From: an uncultured Lactobacillus sp. | GTDB lineage: Bacteria; Bacillota; Bacilli; Lactobacillales; Lactobacillaceae | Length of the DNA stretch: 35,542 bases | Direction: 5' to 3' | Assembly: GCF_910589175.1 (NCBI RefSeq) | Contig: NZ_CAJURR010000023.1 | Span: 1 to 35,542, forward strand | Shown here: positions 25,053 through 31,992 of the stretch, one piece after another | How positions within the stretch are numbered: position 1 is the stretch's first letter | Layout of the letters: every line of letters begins with the position of its first letter | Translations under genes and position numbers: made by a program | The notes under the pieces: generated by a model | What the model saw: only the letters and a program-made list of their open reading frames with translations | Told to the model about the DNA's origin: nothing | Database searches by the model: none

Positions 25053-26483
25053 ATGGCTTTTGAAAATTTAAGTGAAAGACTTCAAAAAGCATTAAAAAAT
25101 TTAACTGGTAAAGGTAAGATCTCAGAAGCAGATATTAATGATGCTAGTCGTGAGATTCGATTAGCTTTACTAGAAGCGGACGTTAACTTTAAAGTTGTAA
25201 AAGACTTTATTAAAAAAATAAAAAAGGAAGCTTTAGGTAAAGAAGTCCAAGATAGTTTAAATCCAGGACAACAAATCATCAAAATTGTTGATGACGAGTT
25301 AACGAAAATGATGGGAGAAGAGGCTGTTTCTCTTAATAAATCTCCGCATATTCCAACAATCATTATGATGGTAGGTTTACAGGGTACTGGTAAAACTACT
25401 ACTGTTGGTAAACTTGCAAACTACTTAATGAAGAATGAAAAAGCTCGTCCTTTGTTAATTGCAGGCGATATTTACCGTCCAGCTGCTATTGAACAGTTAA
25501 AGCAAATTGGTCAACAATTAGATGTACCGGTTTATAGTGAAGATAACCAAGATGTAGCCGAAATTGTAAAGCATGGGCTTGAAGAAGCGGATAAAAATAA
25601 GAATGACTATGTTTTGATTGATACGGCCGGTCGTCTTGAAATTGATGAACAATTGATGGATGAGTTGAAACGTGTGACTGAAGTTGCTCATCCTGATAAT
25701 ACTTTATTAGTTGTTGATGCAATGACAGGTCAAGCAGCTACACAAGTAGCAGAAGGATTTAATAATGACTTAGATCTGACGGGAATTGTTTTAACTAAGC
25801 TTGATGGTGATACTCGTGGTGGTGCGGCGCTTTCTATTCGTGCTGTCACTGGTCTTCCAATTATCTTTACAGGTCAAGGTGAAAAATTAACTGATCTTTC
25901 TACTTTCCACCCTGATCGAATGGCTTCACGTATCTTAGGCATGGGTGACATGTTGACCTTAATTGAAAAGGCTCAGCAAGATTACGATGCTAAAGAAGCC
26001 GAAAAGATGGCTGAAAAGATGCGGGAGAATACTTTTGATTTTAATGACTTTATTGATCAAATGGAACAAGTTCAAAAAATGGGTCCTCTAGATCAAATCA
26101 TTAAAATGATTCCTGGATTAGGTAATAATCCTGCTCTTAAAAATATTCAGATTCCGGAAAAACAAATCGATCACATTAAGGCTATTGTTTATTCAATGAC
26201 CCCAGAAGAGCGTGAAAATCCTGATATTCTTAATCCGTCAAGAAGACGTAGAATTGCTGCTGGTTCGGGTAGATCGATTGCTGAAGTTAACCGAATGATT
26301 AAGCAATTTAAGCAATCAAAAGAAATGATGCAAAAAATGTCTAAAGGTGATATGGGAGAATTTGCTAACTTACCAGGAATGAATTCACCAATGGGCAAGA
26401 TGGCAATGAGATCAATGAATAAGCGCTTTAAGAAAAATAAGAAGAAACGGATGAAGAATATTAAACGCTATCGTTCAAAATAA
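25053..26483 (+). CDS. ffh: Signal recognition particle protein Ffh (SRP54)
   Basis: GTPase that binds signal sequences and 4.5S/6S RNA and docks on FtsY. The 476 residues show the N domain (1-90), G domain with GLQGTGKTTT (about 108-117), DTAGR (about 192) and TKLDGDTRGG (about 248), and a methionine-rich M domain from about 300 with SRRRRIAAGSG, the RNA-binding motif. Its tail MGKMAMRSMNKRFKKNKKKR is very basic. The G(M)GD motif linking the domains (ILGMGDMLTLIEKA) is present. GGGAGTAGAATAGT precedes the ATG, so the binding site lies within the ylxM 3' end. Confidence 0.97.
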   Translation: MAFENLSERLQKALKNLTGKGKISEADINDASREIRLALLEADVNFKVVKDFIKKIKKEALGKEVQDSLNPGQQIIKIVDDELTKMMGEEAVSLNKSPHIPTIIMMVGLQGTGKTTTVGKLANYLMKNEKARPLLIAGDIYRPAAIEQLKQIGQQLDVPVYSEDNQDVAEIVKHGLEEADKNKNDYVLIDTAGRLEIDEQLMDELKRVTEVAHPDNTLLVVDAMTGQAATQVAEGFNNDLDLTGIVLTKLDGDTRGGAALSIRAVTGLPIIFTGQGEKLTDLSTFHPDRMASRILGMGDMLTLIEKAQQDYDAKEAEKMAEKMRENTFDFNDFIDQMEQVQKMGPLDQIIKMIPGLGNNPALKNIQIPEKQIDHIKAIVYSMTPEERENPDILNPSRRRRIAAGSGRSIAEVNRMIKQFKQSKEMMQKMSKGDMGEFANLPGMNSPMGKMAMRSMNKRFKKNKKKRMKNIKRYRSK

Positions 26484-26507
26484 TTTTCAACTGTTAAGGA
26501 AAACCCC

Positions 26508-26536
26508 TTTACACATATTTTTCTATATGCTATATT
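26508..26536 (+). promoter_or_regulatory. Predicted promoter of rpsP
   Basis: TTTACA (26508-26513), 17-base spacer, TATATT (26531-26536) preceded by TGC: a strong promoter with an extended -10, about 34 bases before the ATG. Suits a highly expressed ribosomal gene. Confidence 0.7.
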
Positions 26537-26569
26537 ATTTAAGTCAAGAAATTTAGGAGGAATTAATTA

Positions 26570-26842
26570 ATGTCTGTTAAGATTCGTATGCGCCGTATGG
26601 GCTCAAAGAGAAAACCTTTTTACCGTATCGTAGTTGCTGATTCACGTATGCCACGTGATGGTCGTTTCATCGAAGAAGTTGGTTACTACAACCCACTTAC
26701 TAACCCTGATGAAGTTAAGCTTGAAGAAGACAAGATTTTTGAATGGCTTGAAAAAGGTGCTCAACCATCAGATACTGTAAGAAGCTTACTTTCAAAAGCT
26801 GGTTTGATGACTAGATACCACGACGCAAAGTACGGTAAGTAA
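26570..26842 (+). CDS. rpsP: 30S ribosomal protein S16
   Basis: Small-subunit ribosomal protein. The 90 residues carry the S16 signature [20 protein letters not shown] at the N terminus, then [33 protein letters not shown] precedes the ATG. Codons are biased to the C-ending and major-tRNA type (TAC, TTC, CGT), as expected of a highly expressed gene. A terminator follows. The RNA-binding protein gene khpA, commonly found just downstream in Firmicutes, is not here. Confidence 0.97.
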   Translation: MSVKIRMRRMGSKRKPFYRIVVADSRMPRDGRFIEEVGYYNPLTNPDEVKLEEDKIFEWLEKGAQPSDTVRSLLSKAGLMTRYHDAKYGK

Positions 26843-26859
26843 TTTACTATTGCAATTAG

Positions 26860-26890
26860 AAGTTTGGGAAAGCTCTTCCCAAACTTTTTT
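26860..26890 (+). terminator. Terminator between rpsP and rimM
   Basis: AAGTTTGGGAA (26860-26870), loop AGCTC, TTCCCAAACTT (26876-26886) plus a T-run. It would set rpsP transcription well above rimM-trmD, with rimM depending on read-through unless it has a promoter I cannot see in the 20 bases left. Confidence 0.88.
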
Positions 26891-26910
26891 ATTTAGAAAG
26901 AATAAGTTCT

Positions 26911-27432
26911 ATGACTGAATATTTTGAAGTTGGAAAGATATTGTCTCCTCATGGATTAAAAGGAGAAGTTAAGGTAAATGCAACAACTGATTTTCCAGAG
27001 GAAAGATTAGCTACAGGAAGTAGATTGTTTATTAAGAATAATAAGCAGTATGAAGAATTAATTGTAGAAACTACTCGACGCCATAAACAATTTTATTTAG
27101 TTAAATTTGAAAAGATTGATGATATTGATCAAGCTGAAAAAATTTGCAGTAAAGAATTATATGTAGCAGAAACAGATCAACAAGAATTACCTGAAGGTAG
27201 TTATTACTTTAAAGATATTTTAAATTGTCCCGTCTATGATGCTGAGACTGGAGAAAAGCTAGGAGTATTAGAAAATATTGAAACGCCTGGTGCTAATGAT
27301 ATTTGGGAGATAAAGCCAGAAAAAGGAAAGAGTTTTTGGATTCCAAATATTGAATCAGTAGTTAAAAAAGTTGATCTAGCAAATAAGAGAATAGAAGTAA
27401 CTTTGCTTGAAGGATTACGAGATGAAAATTAA
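26911..27432 (+). CDS. rimM: 16S rRNA processing protein RimM
   Basis: Assembly factor for the 30S head, binding S19. The 173 residues have the N-terminal beta-barrel (FEVGKILSPHGLKGEVKVN) and the PRC-barrel C-terminal domain (LPEGSYYFKDILNCPVYD, TPGANDIWEIKPEKGKSFWIP). AGAAAGAA about 10 bases before the ATG is a weak ribosome binding site, consistent with lower expression than rpsP. Its 3' end overlaps the trmD start by 11 bases. Confidence 0.95.
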   Translation: MTEYFEVGKILSPHGLKGEVKVNATTDFPEERLATGSRLFIKNNKQYEELIVETTRRHKQFYLVKFEKIDDIDQAEKICSKELYVAETDQQELPEGSYYFKDILNCPVYDAETGEKLGVLENIETPGANDIWEIKPEKGKSFWIPNIESVVKKVDLANKRIEVTLLEGLRDEN

Positions 27433-28144
27433 TGTTTTAACCCTTTTTCCTGATATGTTTACTCCTTTGCAGGTATCAATGTTAGGAAGAGGACTAGAAG
27501 ACAAAAAATGGGAATTAAACTTAGTTAATTTCCGTGACTTTACTAGCGACGTACATCATCATGTGGATGATACTCCTTATGGAGGTGGAGCTGGGATGGT
27601 ACTTCAAATTATGCCAATAAAAAAAGCCCTAGATTCTTTAACTAATAAAGGAAAGGTAATTATTACTGCTCCACAAGGAAAAACTTTCAATGAAAAAATG
27701 GCTCAAGATTGGTCAAAAGAAGAAAATTTAACTTTTATTTGTGGTCACTATGAAGGCTTTGATCAGAGAATCTATGACTTGGCTGATGAAGCGGTTTCAA
27801 TTGGCGATTACGTCCTTACTGGTGGAGAATTACCAACAATGAGTATGATTGATGCCACTGTTCGTCTCTTACCGGGAATTTTAGGAAATGCTGCTTCTCC
27901 AGTAGAAGAAAGTTTTTCACATGGTCTTTTAGAATATCCGCAATATACGCGTCCTGCTGATTTTGAAGGTAAGAAAGTCCCTGAAGTATTAACATCGGGT
28001 AATCACCAAAAAATTGCTGAGTGGCGTCATAAGGAAGCATTACGAGCAACATATCTCTATCGGCCTGATATGTTAGTTGACCGTAAGTTGACAGATGAAG
28101 AAAAGAGAATGCTTGAAGAAATTAAAAGTGAAAAAGAGAATTAG
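27422..28144 (+). CDS. trmD: tRNA (guanine-37-N1)-methyltransferase TrmD
   Basis: SPOUT-fold methyltransferase that makes m1G37 in tRNAs and so prevents +1 frameshifting. The 240 residues start MKINVLTLFPDMF; the deep trefoil-knot SAM site is marked by ICGHYEGFDQRI and SIGDYVLTGGELP, with VDDTPYGGGAGMV earlier. The ATG at 27422 lies inside the rimM end with AAGGA 8 bases upstream; the in-frame TTG at 27407 overlaps no binding site. Translation is coupled to rimM. Confidence 0.96.
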   Translation: MKINVLTLFPDMFTPLQVSMLGRGLEDKKWELNLVNFRDFTSDVHHHVDDTPYGGGAGMVLQIMPIKKALDSLTNKGKVIITAPQGKTFNEKMAQDWSKEENLTFICGHYEGFDQRIYDLADEAVSIGDYVLTGGELPTMSMIDATVRLLPGILGNAASPVEESFSHGLLEYPQYTRPADFEGKKVPEVLTSGNHQKIAEWRHKEALRATYLYRPDMLVDRKLTDEEKRMLEEIKSEKEN

Positions 28145-28146
28145 TA

Positions 28147-28175
28147 TTTACAAGCATTTTTCTATTTGGTAAACT
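28147..28175 (+). promoter_or_regulatory. Predicted promoter of rplS
   Basis: TTTACA (28147-28152), 17-base spacer, TAAACT (28170-28175) preceded by TGG, an extended -10. The start would fall at about 28182, directly at the leader hairpin. Confidence 0.65.
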
Positions 28176-28181
28176 AGTCGT

Positions 28182-28240
28182 TGTGGCATAAGCCACTGAT
28201 TTATGGGTATTCCGCTGGCACAAGGTGTTGATGAATGCCG
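28182..28240 (+). ncRNA. L19 leader-like autoregulatory mRNA structure
   Basis: The rplS 5' region folds into GTGGC-ATAA-GCCAC (28183-28196) and a second stem, GGTATTC (28206-28212) with GAATGCC (28233-28239), which includes one G-U pair. Position and stem pattern resemble the Firmicutes L19 leader, thought to let free L19 repress its own mRNA. The assignment rests on these stems, not on a covariance search. Confidence 0.55.
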
Positions 28241-28257
28241 TAGAAGGAGAGAAAATA

Positions 28258-28608
28258 ATGGATCCATTAATTCAAGAATTAACTAAAGAACAATTACGCG
28301 ATGATATGCCTGACTTCCGTGCAGGTGACACTGTTCGTGTTCACGTACGTGTTGTAGAAGGTACTCACGAACGTATTCAGATGTTCGAAGGTGTCGTAAT
28401 TAAGCGTAAGGGTGCTGGCATCAGCGCAACTTACACTGTACGTAAGATGTCATCAGGTATTGGTGTTGAACGTACTTTCCCAGTAAATGACCCACGTGTT
28501 GCTAAGGTTGAAGTTCTTCGTCACGGTCGTGTACGTCGTGCTAAGCTTTACTACTTACGTGAACGTCACGGTAAAGCAGCTAGAATTGCTGAAAAGCGTC
28601 GCGGTTAA
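28258..28608 (+). CDS. rplS: 50S ribosomal protein L19
   Basis: Large-subunit protein at the subunit interface. The 116 residues include [34 protein letters not shown] and the C-terminal [20 protein letters not shown], all L19 hallmarks. The start is the ATG at 28258, after AGAAGGAGAG; the open frame extends into the leader, but no binding site supports earlier starts. It follows trmD as in most bacteria, yet with its own promoter and leader. Confidence 0.97.
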   Translation: MDPLIQELTKEQLRDDMPDFRAGDTVRVHVRVVEGTHERIQMFEGVVIKRKGAGISATYTVRKMSSGIGVERTFPVNDPRVAKVEVLRHGRVRRAKLYYLRERHGKAARIAEKRRG

Positions 28609-28630
28609 TTCAGTTAATCAAGACAGTATT

Positions 28631-28660
28631 AAGCCATCTCGAAAGAGATGGCTTTTTTAT
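28631..28660 (+). terminator. Terminator after rplS
   Basis: AAGCCATCTC, a GAAA tetraloop and GAGATGGCTT (28645-28654), then T residues. A GNRA loop closes a perfect 10-bp stem. Confidence 0.93.
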
Positions 28661-28666
28661 CCATAA

Positions 28667-28696
28667 AAAAAGAGTTTCAAAATAGAAACTCTTTTT
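28667..28696 (-). terminator. Terminator after lepB
   Basis: AAAAAGAGTTTC (28667-28678) and GAAACTCTTTTT (28685-28696) pair perfectly. Read on the minus strand the stem is followed by a T-run, ending lepB; it lies just beside the rplS terminator, so each convergent gene has its own stop. Confidence 0.88.
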
Positions 28697-28698
28697 GT

Positions 28699-29340
28699 TT
28701 AATAAAATGTAATGTGATTTAGTGGCCAGTAGCGCATCTTTACTACTCCCACAATTTTACTTCGTGGAATTGTTCCAATATAGCGACTGTCTTTAGAAAC
28801 GCTTCGATGGTCTCCCATTACAAAATACGTATTAGCAGGAACTTTATTAGTCTTTTGCATTTCTTTTAGTTGCTTTGAAGTATAAAATTGACGATAATTT
28901 TGAGTTTTGGCTAGAGAGCTCAGAGTGAAATTCTGTGTATTGGTATATTTAGTACCTGAAATCCCGTCTTCTCCATTGTCAATTAATTTTTGACCAGCCT
29001 TTAACCATGGTTGACTAAGTTTTTTACCATTAATATAAATTTGATTATTTTTACTTACAATGGTATCTCCTGGTAACCCGATTACTCTCTTAATATATAC
29101 GGCCCCAGGCTCATCAGGCGCATCAACAATTACAATGTCGCCTTCCTTAATCTTAGCATGCCTAAGAGCAATAACACGATCGTTATTTTCAAAAGTAGGT
29201 TGCATTGAAATTCCAGATACAGTTAAGTTGGCAAAAACATATTTATTTAGTACAAAGAAAATACCAAAAAATATGGCAGCTAGAATTAGTACCTGGAGAA
29301 TCCACTGACCCCAGCTTTCAGATTGTTCTTGTTTTTTCAA
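28699..29340 (-). CDS. lepB: Signal peptidase I
   Basis: Membrane protease that cuts signal peptides from exported proteins. One N-terminal membrane segment (about 12-32, WILQVLILAAIFFGIFFVL) precedes the catalytic domain, with Ser45 in SGISMQPT and Lys84 in YIKRVIGLPGD as the Ser-Lys dyad, and MGDHRSVSKDSRYIG as the last conserved box. I place the start at TTG (29340): AAGGTG sits 6 bases before it. A GTG at 29349 belongs to that same AAGGTG and would lack a binding site; if used, the protein gains three residues. The two OppA lipoproteins would be processed by signal peptidase II, not by this enzyme. Confidence 0.92.
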   Translation of the reverse strand: MKKQEQSESWGQWILQVLILAAIFFGIFFVLNKYVFANLTVSGISMQPTFENNDRVIALRHAKIKEGDIVIVDAPDEPGAVYIKRVIGLPGDTIVSKNNQIYINGKKLSQPWLKAGQKLIDNGEDGISGTKYTNTQNFTLSSLAKTQNYRQFYTSKQLKEMQKTNKVPANTYFVMGDHRSVSKDSRYIGTIPRSKIVGVVKMRYWPLNHITFY

Positions 29341-29373
29341 TTTTTTCACCTTATTTAATCTACTTCAACATAA

Positions 29374-29402
29374 AGTGTAACCCTAAATTAGCATTTTGTC
29401 GA
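29374..29402 (-). promoter_or_regulatory. Predicted promoter of lepB
   Basis: On the minus strand: TCGACA (29402-29397), 17-base spacer, TACACT (29379-29374). Both hexamers match consensus at most positions. Confidence 0.5.
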
Positions 29403-29535
29403 TTAAACAAAAAAGATGAAAAATAATTTTAATTTATATAATTAAATACGAGATAAGGGTCTTGAAGAGGTCGAAAATTTTAATTTAGCTTATAATAAAA
29501 ACAACAAGAACAATCATAAGAAGGGAGTAAAAAAG

Positions 29536-29955
29536 ATGCATGAATATTCAGCTGGTAGTATTGTTTATCGTATTAAAAATAATAAAATAGAATTTTTACT
29601 TGTCCAAAGTAGACTTAACCGAACTTGGGGCTTTCCGAAAGGGCATCTAGAGAAGGATGAAAATAATGTACAGGCAGCTCAAAGAGAGGTCTATGAAGAA
29701 GTGGGGCTAAAGCCAAATTATGATTTTAATTTTGAGGAAAGTATTACTTATAAAATTGCCCGGGATCGATTGAAAACTGTAACATTATTTTTGAGTAAAT
29801 TTAATCCGGATCAAAAAATAGAACTCCAAAAAAGTGAAATTGGAGATTATAAATGGGCAACTTTAGCCGAAGCTAATTCTTGTTTGCACTATGAAGAGCT
29901 GAAAGAACTATTGAAGAAGGCGCAGGAATATATTGAAAATGAAATATCCAGATAA
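29536..29955 (+). CDS. Nudix hydrolase, probably bis(5'-nucleosyl)-tetraphosphatase
   Basis: Hydrolyses a nucleoside diphosphate linked to another group; asymmetric Ap4A hydrolase is the usual call for this length and context, but the substrate is not certain. The 139 residues have a perfect Nudix box from G36 to L58: G-x5-E42-x7-R50-E51-V52-x-E54-E55-x-G57-L58. The start SAGSIVYRI and WGFPKGH are typical of the Ap4A-like group. GAAGGGAG precedes the ATG. A TATAAT at 29491-29496 may be its -10, with no good -35. Its end overlaps the glycosylase gene by 17 bases. Confidence 0.88.
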   Translation: MHEYSAGSIVYRIKNNKIEFLLVQSRLNRTWGFPKGHLEKDENNVQAAQREVYEEVGLKPNYDFNFEESITYKIARDRLKTVTLFLSKFNPDQKIELQKSEIGDYKWATLAEANSCLHYEELKELLKKAQEYIENEISR

Positions 29956-30577
29956 ACTCTTAGCTGAAGTGAAGGAAAGATCAAGGGGGATGAAATTAGA
30001 AGGAATAAATTTTGGTGCTGGTCCAGTTCATCCCAAGCTTATGATTGTAGGAGAAGCGCCAGGAAGAGAAGAGATAGAGTCGCTAATCCCGTTTCATGGG
30101 GCATCTGGAAAAGAATTAATGAAATCTTTAGCCTCAATTGGTCTTAAACGAGAAGATGTATATATAACTAGTGCGGTCAGAAGCCGTCCTTATAGTATTA
30201 AGCACACATTTAGTAAAAAAGAAAATAAAGAAGTAATCAAATATCCTAATCGAAAGCCGACTAAAAAGGAAATTTTGGCACATGCACCATTTTTAGATTA
30301 TGAAATTAATTGCGTTAAACCTAAAATCATTGTAACAGTAGGTACTACGGCTCTAACAAGATTGCTAGACGATAAATATGAAATTAGTAATGTGCATGGT
30401 AAAATTATTGAAAATACTTCAATTTTAGAATTAAACGATAAAAAAGATGGTTATATTTGGTCTAAAGAAAAGTATATAGTTGTACCGCAATACCATCCCG
30501 CAGCTGTTTTTTATAATAGAAAATTAACCGAAATAATTGCGCAAGACTGGTTAAATGTAAAACCGCTAATTAAATAG
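29939..30577 (+). CDS. Family-4-like uracil-DNA glycosylase without Fe-S cysteines
   Basis: Base-excision repair enzyme that would remove uracil from DNA. The 212 residues keep the two active-site regions: GEAPG (38-42) with PFHGASGKEL (51-60), and HPAAVFYNRK (186-195). Between them are VYITSAVRSRP and NRKPTKKEILAHAPFLDYEI, which align with the family-4 segments that normally carry two cluster cysteines. Here those positions are Ser82 and His115, and the N-terminal cysteine pair is also absent; Cys125 is the only cysteine. About 20 extra residues lie between RSRP and NRKP. The ATG at 29939 has AGGA about 10 bases upstream and overlaps the Nudix gene. The activity is inferred and should be regarded as likely rather than proved. 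Confidence 0.82.
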   Translation: MKYPDKLLAEVKERSRGMKLEGINFGAGPVHPKLMIVGEAPGREEIESLIPFHGASGKELMKSLASIGLKREDVYITSAVRSRPYSIKHTFSKKENKEVIKYPNRKPTKKEILAHAPFLDYEINCVKPKIIVTVGTTALTRLLDDKYEISNVHGKIIENTSILELNDKKDGYIWSKEKYIVVPQYHPAAVFYNRKLTEIIAQDWLNVKPLIK

Positions 30578-30578
30578 C

Positions 30579-30614
30579 AAAAAATGGTAGGAATGACACT
30601 TCCTACCATTTTTT
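30579..30614. terminator. Bidirectional terminator between the glycosylase gene and lexA
   Basis: AAAAAATGGTAGGAA (30579-30593), loop TGACAC, TTCCTACCATTTTTT (30600-30614): a perfect 15-bp stem with A and T ends that works in both directions. It touches the first bases of the lexA stop. Confidence 0.92.
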
Positions 30615-31236
30615 AATCAATATTATTACGATATAAGCCTACAACTTTACCTAAAATTTGAACCACAGGTAAAATGATTGGATCCATTGTATCGTTTTCA
30701 GGCTGCAGACGATAATAGCCATCTTCTTTGAAAAATCTTTTAACAGTTGCTTCGTTGTCTTCAGTCATAGCGACAACAATTTCACCATTATTAGCACTAG
30801 ATTGTTTACGAACAATGACATGATCACCATTTAAAATTCCAGCATTAATCATTGATTCGCCATGTACACGTAACATGAAAAGCTCACCCGCGTCATTTTC
30901 GAGATCAGGAGGAAGAGGGAAATACTCATCGATATCCTGAACGGCTAAGATAGGTTGACCAGCAGTAACTACGCCAACAATGGGAATATCTTTTGGTTTA
31001 ATGCCTAGGGCTTCGCGGCCTTTTTCAGTTACTTCGATTGCTCTTGGTTTAGTAGCATCTTTTAAAATATAGCCTTTCTTTTCTAGGCGTGCTAAGTGAC
31101 CATGAACAGTTGAAGTAGAAGAAAGATCAACTGCGCTACAGATCTCCCGTACTGTGGGAGGAAAAGCTCGCTCTTCGACGGTATCGTAAATAAAACGTAA
31201 AATTTCTAATTGTTTATTTGCATGTGGTTCAGTCAT
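30613..31236 (-). CDS. lexA: LexA repressor
   Basis: SOS repressor that self-cleaves when RecA filaments form. The 207 residues have the winged-helix DNA-binding domain (1-65, [24 protein letters not shown]), the cleavage site Ala92-Gly93 in VVTAGQP, and the Ser-Lys dyad Ser128 (HGESM) and Lys166 (EATVKRF). AATGGAG lies before the ATG at 31236. An SOS-like box overlaps its predicted -35 element, so it probably represses itself. Divergent orientation to ynzC matches B. subtilis. Confidence 0.97.
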   Translation of the reverse strand: MTEPHANKQLEILRFIYDTVEERAFPPTVREICSAVDLSSTSTVHGHLARLEKKGYILKDATKPRAIEVTEKGREALGIKPKDIPIVGVVTAGQPILAVQDIDEYFPLPPDLENDAGELFMLRVHGESMINAGILNGDHVIVRKQSSANNGEIVVAMTEDNEATVKRFFKEDGYYRLQPENDTMDPIILPVVQILGKVVGLYRNNID

Positions 31237-31266
31237 AATTTTTTCTCCATTTACTTACTTATTAGT

Positions 31267-31295
31267 ATTCTAACAAAAAAATATTATCTCGGCAA
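31267..31295 (-). promoter_or_regulatory. Predicted promoter of lexA
   Basis: Minus strand: TTGCCG (31295-31290), 17-base spacer, TAGAAT (31272-31267). The -35 overlaps one arm of the SOS-like box. Confidence 0.6.
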
Positions 31296-31306
31296 ACAGG
31301 CGTTCT
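31293..31306. promoter_or_regulatory. SOS-like LexA operator
   Basis: CAAACAGGCGTTCT matches the Gram-positive LexA box CGAAC-N4-GTTCG at 8 of 10 fixed positions. It lies between lexA and ynzC, over the lexA -35 and just upstream of the ynzC promoter, so it could serve both. Confidence 0.6.
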
Positions 31307-31328
31307 TAGCAGTTGAGTCTTTTTTTAT

Positions 31329-31337
31329 TGGTATAAT
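31329..31337 (+). promoter_or_regulatory. Extended -10 of ynzC
   Basis: TGG followed by a consensus TATAAT (31332-31337). A TTGAGT at 31313-31318 is 13 bases upstream, too close for a normal -35, so the promoter may rely on the TG extension. Confidence 0.5.
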
Positions 31338-31373
31338 TAAGGTAAACTAACATTGTTTAGTGAGGTGTTTATT

Positions 31374-31622
31374 ATGGATAAAAAAGAAGAAGAAAAATTA
31401 ATTAAGCGAATCAATGAATTAACTAAAATTAGTAGAGAACGTGAATTAACTCCTGATGAGTTAGAGGAACGTAAAAAGTTAAGAGCGGCTTTTCTAGAAA
31501 ACTTCCGTGCTGGATTTAGACAACAATTAGAGGATACTGTAGTAATTGATAAAGATGGTAAAGAAGTAACCTCAGAAAAAGCTAAAGAGGCACAGCGTCG
31601 TAAAGGATTAAGAAAAGATTAA
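31374..31622 (+). CDS. YnzC/DUF896 family small cytosolic protein
   Basis: An 82-residue, highly charged helical-hairpin protein: KRINELTKISRERELTPDEL, then EERKKLRAAFLENFRAGFRQ, the DUF896 signature. Its function is unknown. In B. subtilis ynzC is the third gene of the SOS-controlled yneA-yneB-ynzC operon, divergent from lexA; here the yneA and yneB genes are absent and ynzC alone faces lexA. The start is the ATG at 31374, with TGAGGTG at 8 bases; an earlier in-frame start at 31353 lacks a binding site. Confidence 0.9.
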   Translation: MDKKEEEKLIKRINELTKISRERELTPDELEERKKLRAAFLENFRAGFRQQLEDTVVIDKDGKEVTSEKAKEAQRRKGLRKD

Positions 31623-31653
31623 TAATTTACTTTAAAAAAAACTATTTTTTTGG

Positions 31654-31659
31654 TATGCT
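31654..31659 (+). promoter_or_regulatory. Possible -10 of yneF
   Basis: TATGCT preceded by TGG (extended -10), with TTTAAA (31631-31636) 17 bases upstream as a poor -35. It suggests yneF has a promoter separate from ynzC. Confidence 0.4.
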
Positions 31660-31694
31660 GAAAAAGTACATTAATTTCTGGAGGTTTTTGGGAA

Positions 31695-31916
31695 ATGAAT
31701 TTAGGTTTAGCAATTTTTCTTATTATTATCGCATTGTTAATCGGTCTTGTTGGCGGATTTTATGGTGCTCGCGCATACATGAAGAAGTATTTCCAAGACA
31801 ATCCTCCTATTAGTGAAGATATGATTGCAGCTATGATGGCGCAAATGGGACAAAAACCATCTGCTAAGAAGCTTAATCAAGTTATGAATATGATGAAGCA
31901 TCAACAACAAAAATAG
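31695..31916 (+). CDS. YneF/UPF0154 family membrane protein
   Basis: A 73-residue protein with one N-terminal membrane helix (about 4-25, LAIFLIIIALLIGLVGGFYG) followed by ARAYMKKYFQDNPPISEDMI and a Met/Gln/Lys-rich cytosolic tail, the UPF0154 pattern. The role is unknown. TCTGGAGG precedes the ATG by about 10 bases. It follows ynzC as in B. subtilis, where yneF lies a few genes from lexA, so a small piece of that neighbourhood is conserved. Confidence 0.9.
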   Translation: MNLGLAIFLIIIALLIGLVGGFYGARAYMKKYFQDNPPISEDMIAAMMAQMGQKPSAKKLNQVMNMMKHQQQK

Positions 31917-31943
31917 TAGCTTACTTTACTAATATTTGGTAAT

Positions 31944-31973
31944 AGACAGAGTATCGTATTCCTCTGTCTTTTT
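31944..31973 (+). terminator. Terminator after yneF
   Basis: AGACAGAG (31944-31951) and CTCTGTCT (31962-31969) with a 10-base loop, followed by T residues. Confidence 0.82.
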
Positions 31974-31992
31974 GTATATGGTGGGGTGAAAA

